IMG/VR virus record: IMGVR_UViG_3300018083_000051
Span: 1 to 45,419 of that record
DNA length: 45,419 nucleotides
Origin: a virus
Strand: one strand, 5' to 3'
In this document: positions 1-7,389 of the stretch, piece by piece
Layout: each line of letters opens with the position of its first letter
Numbering within the stretch: position 1 is the first letter of the stretch
Position numbers and translations under genes: made by a program
The notes under the pieces: generated by a model
The model's database searches: none
What the model saw: the letters and a program-made list of their open reading frames with translations, nothing else
What the model was told of the DNA's origin: nothing

Positions 1-3
1 ATG

Positions 4-44
4 CAGAGGGGGTGGTGATTTTGCGAGACCCCCCTCCCCCTCTG
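4..44 (-). terminator. Candidate terminator or genome-end hairpin
   Basis: A 9-bp perfect inverted repeat (CAGAGGGGG at 4-12, CCCCCTCTG at 36-44) encloses a G/C-rich loop just downstream of the last minus-strand gene, which stops at 59. No clear U-run follows. It could end transcription of the leftmost operon or be part of the genome end, for example a terminase recognition region. The role is inferred. Confidence 0.4.
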
Positions 45-58
45 ACGAAATTTATTTT

Positions 59-328
59 TTAGCTCACCAAACTTTCTTGTTCATCCCAACCGACAGGAGC
101 TTCAACTTTTCTGTAAATTCCAAGAACATTTTGTTCTACGATCTCATCTATTGCTGCTTCGATCGCATCAGATTGATCAACTTCAGACAAATCAGGTGAA
201 GACATGGTGAGTCGGGCAAGATACTGGGTTGTAAAGTAGCCTGAGCTTTCATCAAACTGAAACCATTCATCGAAGTGAGTGAATGGATCCCAAGGATTGT
301 CCACTGTCGTCAGCATGTGCACTGTCAT
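59..328 (-). CDS. Conserved small acidic phage protein
   Basis: An 89-residue protein beginning MTVHMLTTVDNPWDPF. I chose the ATG at 326-328 over a longer frame because GAGGAGG sits just upstream and the long form would run deep into the RNA polymerase-like gene, which stops at 339. The protein is acidic, with an aromatic N-terminal half (WDPFTHFDEWFQFD) and a helical stretch around residues 45-75. I recognise it only as a type of protein conserved in phages near late or terminase regions. No catalytic motif is visible. It is the last gene of the operon that starts at the promoter element near 3865-3894. Function unknown. Confidence 0.75.
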   Translation of the reverse strand: MTVHMLTTVDNPWDPFTHFDEWFQFDESSGYFTTQYLARLTMSSPDLSEVDQSDAIEAAIDEIVEQNVLGIYRKVEAPVGWDEQESLVS

Positions 329-338
329 CGCATCCTCC

Positions 339-2978
339 TCACACGACAGTCTTGAGTGTAGAGAGTGACACACCCAGTTGATCCGCAATCTCTGCCTGAG
401 TGTAGCCAAGAGCAACCATAGCCTTGGCACGGCTAGTCTTAGCATCAGTCATTACGATCTTGTTACGAGGTGTAGCCAGTTCCTTAACTCTATCTAGATC
501 TGCATGAGTAAGGATCTGTGACAATGTGTTGTTGCTCACAGCACCAGCCTGGATGGCTGCCCATTCCTGGTCAGTGATGTCGATACGCTGCTTGCCTGCG
601 CCTGTACGAATTCGAGCTTTAGTAAGCTCTAGTCCTTTAAGCTTCTTCTGTTCCGATTTGTCCATGTCTGGATTCGCGTCCAGCTTGGCGCGGAAGGCGG
701 CGTTTGCTAGGAGCTGGGCGTTTCTTTCAAGAGGCGCGTTTCGTTGGGCTATTTTTAGTTTGGCACGGAGGGTATTAACCTGATCTTGGTAGGCGACCTT
801 AGCTTGCGGGCTGTATGGAGAAGGCTTGATGTTGAGCGACACCAAGCGTGCCTTGTTAGCCAGATCCTTCAGTCTATTGGAGTGGTCGGCATACACCTTC
901 TCGATGGGTGTACCAGAAGATAGGGCGTGCGCATTGGTTGCTTCAGCCAGCTTACGTACCTGCGTGGTACGAGTTACTGTCTGTCCTTTATCGTTTACAT
1001 AGGTAGCACCAGTGGGCTGATACCTATTCTGACCAGTGATCCTATCGACAGCACCGCCTGCATCAGCGAGACGGGGCTTTCGTTCGGGTACGTACAGCGT
1101 GGACTTGGCACGGGAGATCAGAGTCGAAGCGCCGGCTCTGCTGCCACCTTGGTACTTAGTCTTGAGTTGAGCAATACCATTGTCGATTGCAGACTGACGG
1201 TAGTCGAGATTGTGTTTCTCAGCATCGATGACAACCATGGAGTGACGTACTGCACGAGCAAGCTCCTGAGTATTCGCACCACGAATGGTCATGTCAGTGA
1301 TAAGGTTCGAGACCTCGCCCATTTGAATTGCTTTGGTGCGAGGAGTCATGCGCTTCATACCCTCATATGATGGATACGAACGCTGAGGGTCAAACCCCTT
1401 CAGACCATCAAGAGCAGGCGCCGTTTTGATTTGCCTCTTGTTATTGGGTATAACAAGAACCGTATCGCCATCGAAGTCTGCACCAGACAGTCGTTCAGCT
1501 ACCTTCGAGTTGATACCAACCGCATCTCGAGCCTGACCAAGAGCACGCTTGGCTTCGGGATGACGATTGTTTACTGTGAGTTCTGGGATCTCAAAGACGC
1601 CACCATGAGGATAGCGAACAAGCGCAACACGTTCTCCATCCCTGAAGTTAGGCGCATAGATCTCAGTTTCTTTCAGTGAGTTGATCGGAAGGATGACGTT
1701 CGATCTCTGTCGAGGCAGAGCGGCCGCCTTCAGATGTACTGCTGCGGAATCCACGTCACCAGCAAACGACTCCAGCAACTTCCTCTTGACAGTTGGATTC
1801 GTCAGGCTCATGATGTCGTCGAACTCACGCTGCTTACGCTCGTTCATCATGTCCAGCTGCTGCTTAGCCAGAGTAGGGCTCTGCTTAGACAACAACTGCG
1901 AAGACAGATTCTTGGACCACTTATCCCAAGCACCTTCCTCGTTTACGATGTTCATCGCCGAGATGACTTTACCAGTCTTCGGGTGAATCTTCTGGCGAAC
2001 GATAGACCCAAAAGGATTCTCAGGGTCATCCTTCATCGCTTTCATCGCGTCGAGCTTGTTACCCGTACTCCGCTTGTTGGTATTGAAGACGAGATCCACG
2101 CCGTCAGGCAGGTCGTCTTTGTACATGGCCATACCCTTGAGGTAATGCGTGCCGTCAACAGCAATTCGGACTTGGGCATAGCGGGCGCCACCGAGACTAA
2201 CGTCTTCGACGCCAGGACGAACATGGATAACGCCGTCAGAGTCCGCGCCACCGTCTTCTGCATAACGAACACCAACCCGCTTACTACTCACGGACAGGGG
2301 CTTCTGGATGGCGATGTAAGAACGACCACCATCTTCCGAGAACGCTTGGATCTGTTTGATGTCGGCACGGTTTTTGGAAACCTCAGAGTACGACACACCA
2401 GGTGCAGAGAGAATCTTAAGTGTCGTCTCTTTTCCAGTACCCAACTGACGCACCTTCAAGTAGTGAATCTTGTAGCCTTCTTCTTGAAGCACAGCCACAG
2501 CTGTCGCCAGCTTGGTGTCACTGATATCGAGATGCTGTCCAACGCCAACACCAATATCGATGTACTTCTTTTCGGCAACCTGGTCTTTCAACATTGTCGC
2601 CGTGCTAAGAAGGATATCAGCTTTGTCTTTCACACCAGGAGCGAGCAAAGCTCGAACCGACGATTCCGGAATGCCCATACGTTCGCCAATGGCGACGTTA
2701 GACATTCCCTTGTCTTTCAACCTGGTAACCATGTTGATGTTGGACTGACGCTCTTCGTTCTTTGCAATTGATCTGGCCGCACGGAGCTGGGTTGTGGTGA
2801 TACCCATTCCTTCCGCAACCTGTGCTTCGCTGAGACCTTGCTTCTTCAACTTCTCCGAATAGGCAAGGAAGCCGCTACTACTGGCGAATTCAGGTCCGCC
2901 AGATCCCCAAGGATAACGGCCCGACTTACGGAGGATGCCGTAGTGAGCCAAGTAGTCGTCCTCAGAAACGATTGTCAT
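339..2978 (-). CDS. RNA polymerase-like protein (DFDGD double-psi barrel) with three HTH segments
   Basis: An 879-residue protein. Residues 501-505 read DFDGD inside GADFDGDTVLVIP, the Mg-binding loop of beta-prime-type, YonO-type and RdRP-type polymerases. A basic segment just before it (446-498) and the following SNLITDMTIRG (557-567) fit the same fold. Residues 235-300, with YLKGMAMYKDD, could be the partner barrel supplying the catalytic lysine, but that is inference. Helix-turn-helix segments lie at about 40-70, 85-112 and 848-878. The N-terminus carries HYGILRKSGRYPWGSGG, a motif recurrent on phage virion-associated proteins. The start (GGAGG upstream) overlaps the exonuclease stop as ATGA. 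It is probably a single-chain phage transcriptase. Alternatives are a polymerase-fold protein with another enzymatic role, or a structural protein. The DFDGD loop is seen directly; the function is inferred. Confidence 0.7.
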   Translation of the reverse strand: MTIVSEDDYLAHYGILRKSGRYPWGSGGPEFASSSGFLAYSEKLKKQGLSEAQVAEGMGITTTQLRAARSIAKNEERQSNINMVTRLKDKGMSNVAIGERMGIPESSVRALLAPGVKDKADILLSTATMLKDQVAEKKYIDIGVGVGQHLDISDTKLATAVAVLQEEGYKIHYLKVRQLGTGKETTLKILSAPGVSYSEVSKNRADIKQIQAFSEDGGRSYIAIQKPLSVSSKRVGVRYAEDGGADSDGVIHVRPGVEDVSLGGARYAQVRIAVDGTHYLKGMAMYKDDLPDGVDLVFNTNKRSTGNKLDAMKAMKDDPENPFGSIVRQKIHPKTGKVISAMNIVNEEGAWDKWSKNLSSQLLSKQSPTLAKQQLDMMNERKQREFDDIMSLTNPTVKRKLLESFAGDVDSAAVHLKAAALPRQRSNVILPINSLKETEIYAPNFRDGERVALVRYPHGGVFEIPELTVNNRHPEAKRALGQARDAVGINSKVAERLSGADFDGDTVLVIPNNKRQIKTAPALDGLKGFDPQRSYPSYEGMKRMTPRTKAIQMGEVSNLITDMTIRGANTQELARAVRHSMVVIDAEKHNLDYRQSAIDNGIAQLKTKYQGGSRAGASTLISRAKSTLYVPERKPRLADAGGAVDRITGQNRYQPTGATYVNDKGQTVTRTTQVRKLAEATNAHALSSGTPIEKVYADHSNRLKDLANKARLVSLNIKPSPYSPQAKVAYQDQVNTLRAKLKIAQRNAPLERNAQLLANAAFRAKLDANPDMDKSEQKKLKGLELTKARIRTGAGKQRIDITDQEWAAIQAGAVSNNTLSQILTHADLDRVKELATPRNKIVMTDAKTSRAKAMVALGYTQAEIADQLGVSLSTLKTVV

Positions 2979-3544
2979 CCGTAAACCTCCGCTTCCATCT
3001 CTCGGATCCGCTTGTCATACACGATGATTTGCGACATGATTCGCGTAACTTCGAGAACGATGACTTCCTGGTTATCCTCGATGAAGATGTCATCATTCTG
3101 GTAGATCCGAAGTTCTGTCTCGATCTCGACAGGCTTGACACCATATTCGAGACAGAACAGAGCGACGTAGATAAGCAATTGCATCATGCTAGTTTTGTTG
3201 ATGCCGGTCTTGAGATCGAAGATGCGAAGCTTGCTGGACCTGAACCCAATCGCATCGGCCGTACCAAAACAATTGCTGGAAAAGTAAAGCGTCTGCTCCG
3301 GAGTCATGCGGAAACCGATGCAGTCGTTCACATATGCGTTGATCGTCTCTTGCGTGTCAGGAAGTTTAACGCCGAGCTTGATGAGCCTCTGCGCCACGTC
3401 ATGAAGATCTGTTCCGCGACGAGCAGCGAAAGACGCGTAGATACGTGCGTCCATCTTCTGTTCGTCGTAGTTCACCCAGCTATAGGAGCTAGGGCTCATG
3501 AACGCGTGGCTACCCGCATGCTTCGAATGATCGTTGAAGCGCAT
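2975..3544 (-). CDS. PD-(D/E)XK exonuclease, RecB/Cas4-like
   Basis: A 189-residue protein with the RecB/Cas4-like nuclease pattern: a helix with RGTDLHDVAQRL, then FGTADAIGF (acidic metal ligand), IFDLKTG (the D-x-K core) and a following QLLIYVALF helix. This family resects DNA ends in phage recombination, replication or host DNA breakdown. I start it at the ATG at 3542-3544 (MRFNDHSK) because AAGAGG precedes it; an upstream ATG at 3562 has a poorer site. It overlaps the end of the VRR-NUC-like gene by 35 bases and its stop overlaps the polymerase-like start, so the three are translationally coupled. No iron-sulfur cysteine cluster is obvious, unlike true Cas4. Confidence 0.75.
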   Translation of the reverse strand: MRFNDHSKHAGSHAFMSPSSYSWVNYDEQKMDARIYASFAARRGTDLHDVAQRLIKLGVKLPDTQETINAYVNDCIGFRMTPEQTLYFSSNCFGTADAIGFRSSKLRIFDLKTGINKTSMMQLLIYVALFCLEYGVKPVEIETELRIYQNDDIFIEDNQEVIVLEVTRIMSQIIVYDKRIREMEAEVYG

Positions 3545-3815
3545 CGAGTACCTCTTCTTCATTTTCCGGGTAAATGACGAAAGCGATGCCGCCCATTCGA
3601 GTCACGTAATCCAGGTACCATTCCTGGTTAGGCTGGAAAGAAGCGTTCGCGTTTCGCTTTACCTCAAGCACTGCGTACCAAGGCCCGTACAGGATCGTCA
3701 TGTCGAAGATCCCTTGGAGAAGTTGTTCGTCGTTCTTCAGGACGAGGCAGTCGGGGAAGCGAGCCTCGATACGCTTCTTCAACCCTCTTTTGTAATCATT
3801 CTCGAGCTTACCCAC
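3510..3815 (-). CDS. VRR-NUC-like PD-(D/E)XK nuclease
   Basis: A 101-residue protein fitting the compact VRR-NUC or phage resolvase type: an N-terminal helix LENDYKRGLKKRIE, then GIFDMTIL (Asp38) and AVLEVKR (Glu51, Lys53), giving the D...E-x-K active site, followed by a helix that packs against the core. Phage members of this family cut branched or flap DNA, or process recombination intermediates. It is the first gene after the 30-bp promoter element at 3865-3894 and overlaps the next gene (RecB-like exonuclease). The whole domain is present and no residue is missing. Confidence 0.75.
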   Translation of the reverse strand: MGKLENDYKRGLKKRIEARFPDCLVLKNDEQLLQGIFDMTILYGPWYAVLEVKRNANASFQPNQEWYLDYVTRMGGIAFVIYPENEEEVLDALQRSFEACG

Positions 3816-3864
3816 AACACCTCCCTAAAATCAAAGGGTCTGTAAACGACCACATTCTATCCCT

Positions 3865-3894
3865 CTTCATTATAATCCATGTTTTTGTTGCGAG
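3865..3894 (-). promoter_or_regulatory. Phage promoter element, copy A
   Basis: One of six copies of a 30-bp element. On the minus strand it reads TCGCAAC, then AACATGG, then TATAATGA. It sits about 50 bases upstream of the VRR-NUC-like start at 3815 and directly follows a 16-bp repeat at the HNH gene stop. The TATAAT core is -10-like, but no TTGACA lies 17 bases upstream. This copy would drive the operon that encodes the RNA polymerase-like protein itself. Confidence 0.65.
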
Positions 3895-3910
3895 ATAATA
3901 CCTTGTTTTC
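3895..3910. repeat. 16-bp direct repeat at the HNH gene 3' end
   Basis: ATAATACCTTGTTTTC occurs here and again identically at 4467-4482; 15 of these bases occur inverted at 4508-4522. This copy overlaps the stop codon of the HNH gene and abuts promoter copy A. Together the copies bracket the HNH endonuclease gene, as expected for an inserted homing cassette. Confidence 0.8.
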
Positions 3911-4397
3911 ATTCAACCCACTCATACTTCTGCATAGAGGGAAATACGCGTGTTTCGTTGTGAATGGAAATGATCAAACCCATATATAGTAGTCCGAACA
4001 GAAGTACTGGCTCCCACACATTCTCGTAAATCCATCCACTATCGAGTTCTCGGACTGCTTTCTTATACTCGGGCAACCTCCTTCTGAACTGCTGCGCATG
4101 TTTGATGGCGAACCAACGTGGACGCCAATCAAGGTTCTCGACTTTGCAGTTCCACAAATTACCGTCAAGGTGGATTGAAGTATCCCACCCTTCATTCGGA
4201 GGTATGAACGTTTCGCATACCAACTTGGATAGACTTCGCGTAACTTGCGTAGGGCCAACGTATAACTTGACGAACGGTCGGGCGTCTCGTAGGGCGACGG
4301 GTGTAAGGACGTGGAGTCGCTTGTCGTTTCGCACTCTCCCGTAGGTGCTAGCCGAGTAACCTGGATACCCCAGCAGTGGAGCCCACACTTCAGGCAT
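3909..4397 (-). CDS. NUMOD4/HNH homing endonuclease, free-standing
   Basis: A 162-residue protein. The N-terminal part (PEVWAPLLGYPGYSASTYGRVRN) is the NUMOD4 DNA-binding module typical of HNH homing endonucleases. The catalytic region follows: SIHLDGNLWNCKVENLDW, the H...N...N pattern with His as the expected general base. The residue before this His is Ile rather than the usual Asn. The C-terminus is unusual, with a hydrophobic stretch (VLLFGLLYMGLIISI). The start has GGAGG upstream. The gene stands between the SF2 helicase and the nuclease-polymerase operon and is bracketed by 16-bp repeats and a large palindrome, so it probably arrived as a mobile unit. Confidence 0.8.
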   Translation of the reverse strand: MPEVWAPLLGYPGYSASTYGRVRNDKRLHVLTPVALRDARPFVKLYVGPTQVTRSLSKLVCETFIPPNEGWDTSIHLDGNLWNCKVENLDWRPRWFAIKHAQQFRRRLPEYKKAVRELDSGWIYENVWEPVLLFGLLYMGLIISIHNETRVFPSMQKYEWVE

Positions 4398-4427
4398 CTT
4401 GCCTCCAAATTTTCATGATCAACAATT

Positions 4428-4561
4428 CCAAGATTTTTCGTAAAAACTTTCTTAAAAAACGTTTTAATAATACCTTGTTTTCTCTATACGCGCGTAAGAG
4501 ATATAGTAAAACAAGGTATTATCAAACGCGTTTTTAAGAAAGTTTTTTGCAAAAATCTTGG
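4428..4561. repeat. 134-bp imperfect palindrome
   Basis: Two arms of roughly 60 bases face each other around a centre near 4491. Perfectly matched blocks include CCAAGATTTTT (4428-4438) with AAAAATCTTGG (4551-4561), the block with CTTTCTTAAAAA, and the 15 bases at 4467-4481 with 4508-4522. The region is A/T-rich, unlike its surroundings, and contains no gene. It lies between the end of the SF2 helicase (4576) and the start of the HNH gene (4397). It may be a strong terminator, an RNase III-type hairpin, or the end of a mobile unit. Confidence 0.85.
4467..4482. repeat. 16-bp direct repeat upstream of the HNH gene
   Basis: Identical to 3895-3910 (ATAATACCTTGTTTTC) and inside the left arm of the large palindrome. 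The pair flanks the HNH endonuclease gene. Confidence 0.8.
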
Positions 4562-4575
4562 AAAAGGACGGTGGA

Positions 4576-5754
4576 TCAGGCCAAAACGGACATATCGGCA
4601 ATATTGAAGTCCCTTTTCTCCTTCCAAGCCCTCCGAACGGCCCTATCGATGTATGAATTTGACATCGGCAAGTAGTAAAACAGGTTTCCGTACGGAGTGT
4701 TCATGCGGTCGATGCGTCCGTACGCTTGCTCGGTTCTCTTATACGAGTAGTCCTGCGACCAGAAGAATGTCGCATTTGTCTCTATACACTCCCACCCTTC
4801 CGCCCCCGCGTTGTACTGCACAAGGTACAACCAACGCAATCCCGATGGCACTTCTTCATGTTTTTGCCCGTTCCACTCGGCTATTTCGATGTTTTCGATA
4901 CTCCTCAGCATCTCTAATTCGTAGTTAAAGTTGTAGAAAACGATCAATCGAGGGTGTTTTTCCATGATCATCTTCAGAGAATTCATGCGACTAGGGTGCT
5001 CTGAGACCACTCTACGCATCAAAGAATGTAGCTCAGCGGACTGTCGAATCGGCCTTTCTTCGTACGGATTCCACCGATCTCGCATCACTTTCTTCATCAA
5101 AACCTCGTCGTGATCCACGTCAAGCAGAGTCACAATCCGAGTCGTATGCCTCTCGTACGGCATTCGCACCAGGATCTGGTTGCGGCACCTTACGAGTTCT
5201 CCCACGTTTGTGTAATGGTCCACCGAAGGAAACTTAGAATAAGATTTGTAGACGACGTGTCGAGCTTTAAACTCGGTTCGATTTCGATAGAAACCGTTCG
5301 CGAGGAAGACCGGAATGTAATCGAGCCAATTGTCCCCGGGGGTGGCGGAGAGTAAGATCCACTTATTTTCCTTGGCGATACGGAGAAACGACTTGACCCA
5401 GCCACCAGAACCAACCAGACGCTGTTCGTCGAATATAAAGAAAGCTCCCTTAATGTTCTCGAACTTGTGCACATTGTTCCAAGAATCAATCGTGAGGATT
5501 CCCGCTGCCGTCGCGCCTTCGTCCATGCCGACCGCAAAACGCGCAAACTCTCTTTGCCAGTCAAGACTGTCCCTCTTCTTTGCCGTCGTTATCACGTATA
5601 CATCGCGATCGGCATGATGTGAAGCATAATAAGCTGCGGCGACCATACTTTTGCCCGTACCCACACCACCCGCCAGGATCGAGCCGTTCTTCAGCTTCGA
5701 CAGTGCCTCCTTCTGGTGAGGTCTCAGCTCGAAGGAATTTCGCAGGTCCTCCAT
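4576..5754 (-). CDS. SF2 DNA/RNA helicase
   Basis: A 392-residue helicase with both RecA lobes. Lobe 1 has RPHQKEAL (11-18), Walker A GGVGTGKS (29-36), Walker B variant FIFDEQR (DEQR at 109-112) and LLSATP (135-139). Lobe 2 has motif [10 protein letters not shown] (343-350), with the arginine finger. The whole protein is core with no long accessory domain, as in phage SNF2- or UvsW-like helicases that remodel forks, D-loops or R-loops. The start at 5754 is set by AAGGTGAGG four bases upstream. It overlaps by 194 bases a zinc-binding ORF in another frame. It ends just before the 134-bp palindrome, which may terminate its transcript. Confidence 0.85.
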   Translation of the reverse strand: MEDLRNSFELRPHQKEALSKLKNGSILAGGVGTGKSMVAAAYYASHHADRDVYVITTAKKRDSLDWQREFARFAVGMDEGATAAGILTIDSWNNVHKFENIKGAFFIFDEQRLVGSGGWVKSFLRIAKENKWILLSATPGDNWLDYIPVFLANGFYRNRTEFKARHVVYKSYSKFPSVDHYTNVGELVRCRNQILVRMPYERHTTRIVTLLDVDHDEVLMKKVMRDRWNPYEERPIRQSAELHSLMRRVVSEHPSRMNSLKMIMEKHPRLIVFYNFNYELEMLRSIENIEIAEWNGQKHEEVPSGLRWLYLVQYNAGAEGWECIETNATFFWSQDYSYKRTEQAYGRIDRMNTPYGNLFYYLPMSNSYIDRAVRRAWKEKRDFNIADMSVLA

Positions 5755-5920
5755 CGTACCTCACCTTGAACTCGATATCGTCGACAAAATAATCGGACAG
5801 ATCACCACAACTCGGACACACAAGACTGGTTCGAGAGTTGAAAAAGAACACACGGCACTCGTTATGCATACAACACCGCATGGGCGGAAGGTTTTGCATC
5901 TTCATTTGAGGCTGAGTCAT
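5561..5920 (-). CDS. Small zinc-binding protein overlapping the helicase start
   Basis: A 119-residue ORF with a good start context (GGAGG upstream of the ATG at 5920). Residues 1-57 look like a real protein: a four-cysteine zinc-ribbon-like pattern (CCMHNEC, then CPSCG) followed by an acidic stretch. From about residue 58 the frame overlaps the helicase gene by 194 bases and becomes Arg/Gly/Cys-rich, which looks like an out-of-frame reading. Either the true product simply has an uninformative tail, or a +1 shift fuses the zinc ribbon to the helicase; no clear slippery site is visible. A sequencing error is also possible. It is the first gene after the terminator at 5948-5977. Confidence 0.55.
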   Translation of the reverse strand: MTQPQMKMQNLPPMRCCMHNECRVFFFNSRTSLVCPSCGDLSDYFVDDIEFKVRYDGGPAKFLRAETSPEGGTVEAEERLDPGGWCGYGQKYGRRSLLCFTSCRSRCIRDNDGKEEGQS

Positions 5921-5947
5921 TATTCCTCCGTTAACTAAAGGACAGGA

Positions 5948-5977
5948 AAGCCGGGAGCCCCGAAGGACCCCCGACTT
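5948..5977 (-). terminator. Rho-independent-type terminator
   Basis: A 13-pair stem (with G-T wobbles) closed by a TTCG tetraloop on the minus strand, ending in TTT and then a pyrimidine-rich stretch. It lies directly after the stop of the gene at 5981-6250 and before the zinc-binding gene. Confidence 0.75.
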
Positions 5978-5980
5978 CTG

Positions 5981-6250
5981 TTAACTACTACCCCGCTCCA
6001 GAAGATCTGCAGCGTCGTGAATCGCGGTCTCGTACTCCAGACAGGAGGCCGTTGCGGCTGAGAGGTGACTGTTGATCTCAGCAGCCAGAGCGCCGATGCC
6101 GTGGTAGAATCCGTGTCCTTCGCCGAGAATAGAGGCCACTTCGGAGTTCAACTGAAGTAATCCCTCTTGGATCATGGCGATGAGTTCTACCGGAATCCTT
6201 TCGGAAGAAGCGAGTCGGCGAAGTTTCTCGATGTCATCCTGAATGGACAT
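5981..6250 (-). CDS. Hypothetical helical protein, paralogue-like to its upstream neighbour
   Basis: An 89-residue, almost wholly alpha-helical protein without cysteines or a membrane segment. It contains SILGEGHGFYHGIG, resembling TLLGEGHAATQ in the upstream protein (6253-6774); in both, the motif is followed by a long amphipathic helix. This suggests the two arose by duplication or form a helical-bundle pair. The start at 6250 lies just past the upstream gene stop, so it is translationally linked, and a terminator follows at 5948-5977. Function not recognised. Confidence 0.7.
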   Translation of the reverse strand: MSIQDDIEKLRRLASSERIPVELIAMIQEGLLQLNSEVASILGEGHGFYHGIGALAAEINSHLSAATASCLEYETAIHDAADLLERGSS

Positions 6251-6252
6251 GA

Positions 6253-6774
6253 TCAGCCACCCATGGCCTGCTGGCCAGCGGTACGCATCGAGTCTCCATG
6301 AGCGAGAATCAGCGCGTCCACCGCCGTGATGTTCTCACGAAGCGCTTGGGCCTGACCCATCAATTCCTCGATCTTCTGCACAACCACAGAGGCCGATCCG
6401 GTAACTGTCTGTGTTGCGGCGTGCCCCTCGCCCAACAAAGTGGCCGCGGTCTGAGACGTGTTTTGAATGATCGCCTGCACCTGCGCCAAAGCCTGCGTCG
6501 TGGCGTTCAGCGATTCTGCGGCTGCAGTGCTCACTCCGACGGCTTCACTGCCAACTGTGTCGGCGGTGGCGATCAGCTGTTGGGCGTTCTCCATGATGCT
6601 CACAGAAATCTTCTTTCCGTCCCGATCGGGACATTTGTATTTGCGATGAACTTTCATGACCAAACGAGCGACCAGTGGGGTACTAGCGTGGGTAGTGTCT
6701 CCACATTTCGGGCACATCATATTGTGTCTTGACGGTACGGCATTGTTCAGGAAATCGCCTAGACGATCGGGCAT
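6253..6774 (-). CDS. Hypothetical zinc-knuckle plus helical protein
   Basis: 173 residues. Residues 20-55 carry MMCPKCGDTTH and later KYKCP, a zinc-knuckle-like cluster in a basic region that could bind nucleic acid. Residues 60-173 form long alanine- and threonine-rich helices, with heptad-like spacing resembling signalling coiled coils, and the LLGEGH motif shared with the next gene. The start is fixed by AAGGAG eight bases upstream of the ATG at 6774; an internal Met at residue 61 is possible but lacks such a site. No function can be assigned. It heads a two-gene unit ending in a terminator. Confidence 0.7.
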   Translation of the reverse strand: MPDRLGDFLNNAVPSRHNMMCPKCGDTTHASTPLVARLVMKVHRKYKCPDRDGKKISVSIMENAQQLIATADTVGSEAVGVSTAAAESLNATTQALAQVQAIIQNTSQTAATLLGEGHAATQTVTGSASVVVQKIEELMGQAQALRENITAVDALILAHGDSMRTAGQQAMGG

Positions 6775-6879
6775 CTTACTTCTCCTTTATGTGCAGGCCT
6801 AACCCCATACCTGCTCGACGACTCCATGTCCTGGGGGAATGAGTACAGGTAGCTGTCGTCTTCCAACGTTCTTACAGAA
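6775..6879. other. Intergenic spacer
   Basis: About 105 non-coding bases between two minus-strand genes. It contains the ribosome binding site of the downstream gene near 6780. I see a weak 5-bp inverted repeat (GCAGG...CCTGC) but no copy of the 30-bp promoter element and no convincing terminator. Confidence 0.5.
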
Positions 6880-7377
6880 TCAGAGGCCCTGGAATGGTTC
6901 CTTCAGAAGACTACCCTGTAAAGGTCCCTGGAAGGGCTCGTCGAGAGGCAGATCGCCCTCGACGAGCTTCACGCCTTCGGCCGAATGCCTGTAGTCCGGT
7001 GCGTATCCGTCATCCGAAGTAGCCTTCTCCCACGCCTCGCGCCCAGGCGTGAAGTCCACCTCGAAGGTGAGGTGGAACTCGCGATCTCGGTAGACGTACA
7101 GCTGACCACGAAGCGGGACGATCCAGTCGGACACTCGGGCGTACTGGAGTCGCTTGGTCTTCTTTCCTTCTTCGGCAAGGCTGTCACGCTCCGCCGAGAA
7201 CGTGAAGAATGGCCGACCGTTCGGGTCGTACATCAGCTCCTCGTCGAACTCGAGGGCCAGTTGTCCGACGTTGTCCGGTGTGACGCAGATGGCTTCGGTC
7301 TTGATGACCTTCGGGGCGTAGCTGGCGGTCACCGGATTGAAGTGGTGCAGGTCGAGTGTTTCGGCGTTGAAGATCAT
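6880..7377 (-). CDS. Hypothetical early protein
   Basis: A 165-residue soluble, mostly beta-rich protein of acidic character. The C-terminus contains a short internal repetition of phenylalanine-glutamine motifs (EPFQGPLQGSLLKEPFQGL). No catalytic motif is visible. It is preceded by AGCAGGAAC at the ATG and lies 12 bases after the stop of the next upstream gene, in the run of small genes between the ssDNA-binding candidate and the helicase. Such genes are usually early and variable. Function unknown. Confidence 0.75.
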   Translation of the reverse strand: MIFNAETLDLHHFNPVTASYAPKVIKTEAICVTPDNVGQLALEFDEELMYDPNGRPFFTFSAERDSLAEEGKKTKRLQYARVSDWIVPLRGQLYVYRDREFHLTFEVDFTPGREAWEKATSDDGYAPDYRHSAEGVKLVEGDLPLDEPFQGPLQGSLLKEPFQGL

Positions 7378-7389
7378 GTTCCTGCTTTC

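Noticed and set aside
2975-3544. Cas4 and CRISPR adaptation module
   Set aside because: The nuclease has the D-x-K core, but no cysteine cluster, no cas1 or cas2 and no CRISPR array is seen in the window.
3974-4408. 144-residue ORF overlapping the HNH endonuclease
   Set aside because: Out-of-frame reading of the HNH gene, which has the conserved HNH and NUMOD4 patterns and the better ribosome binding site.
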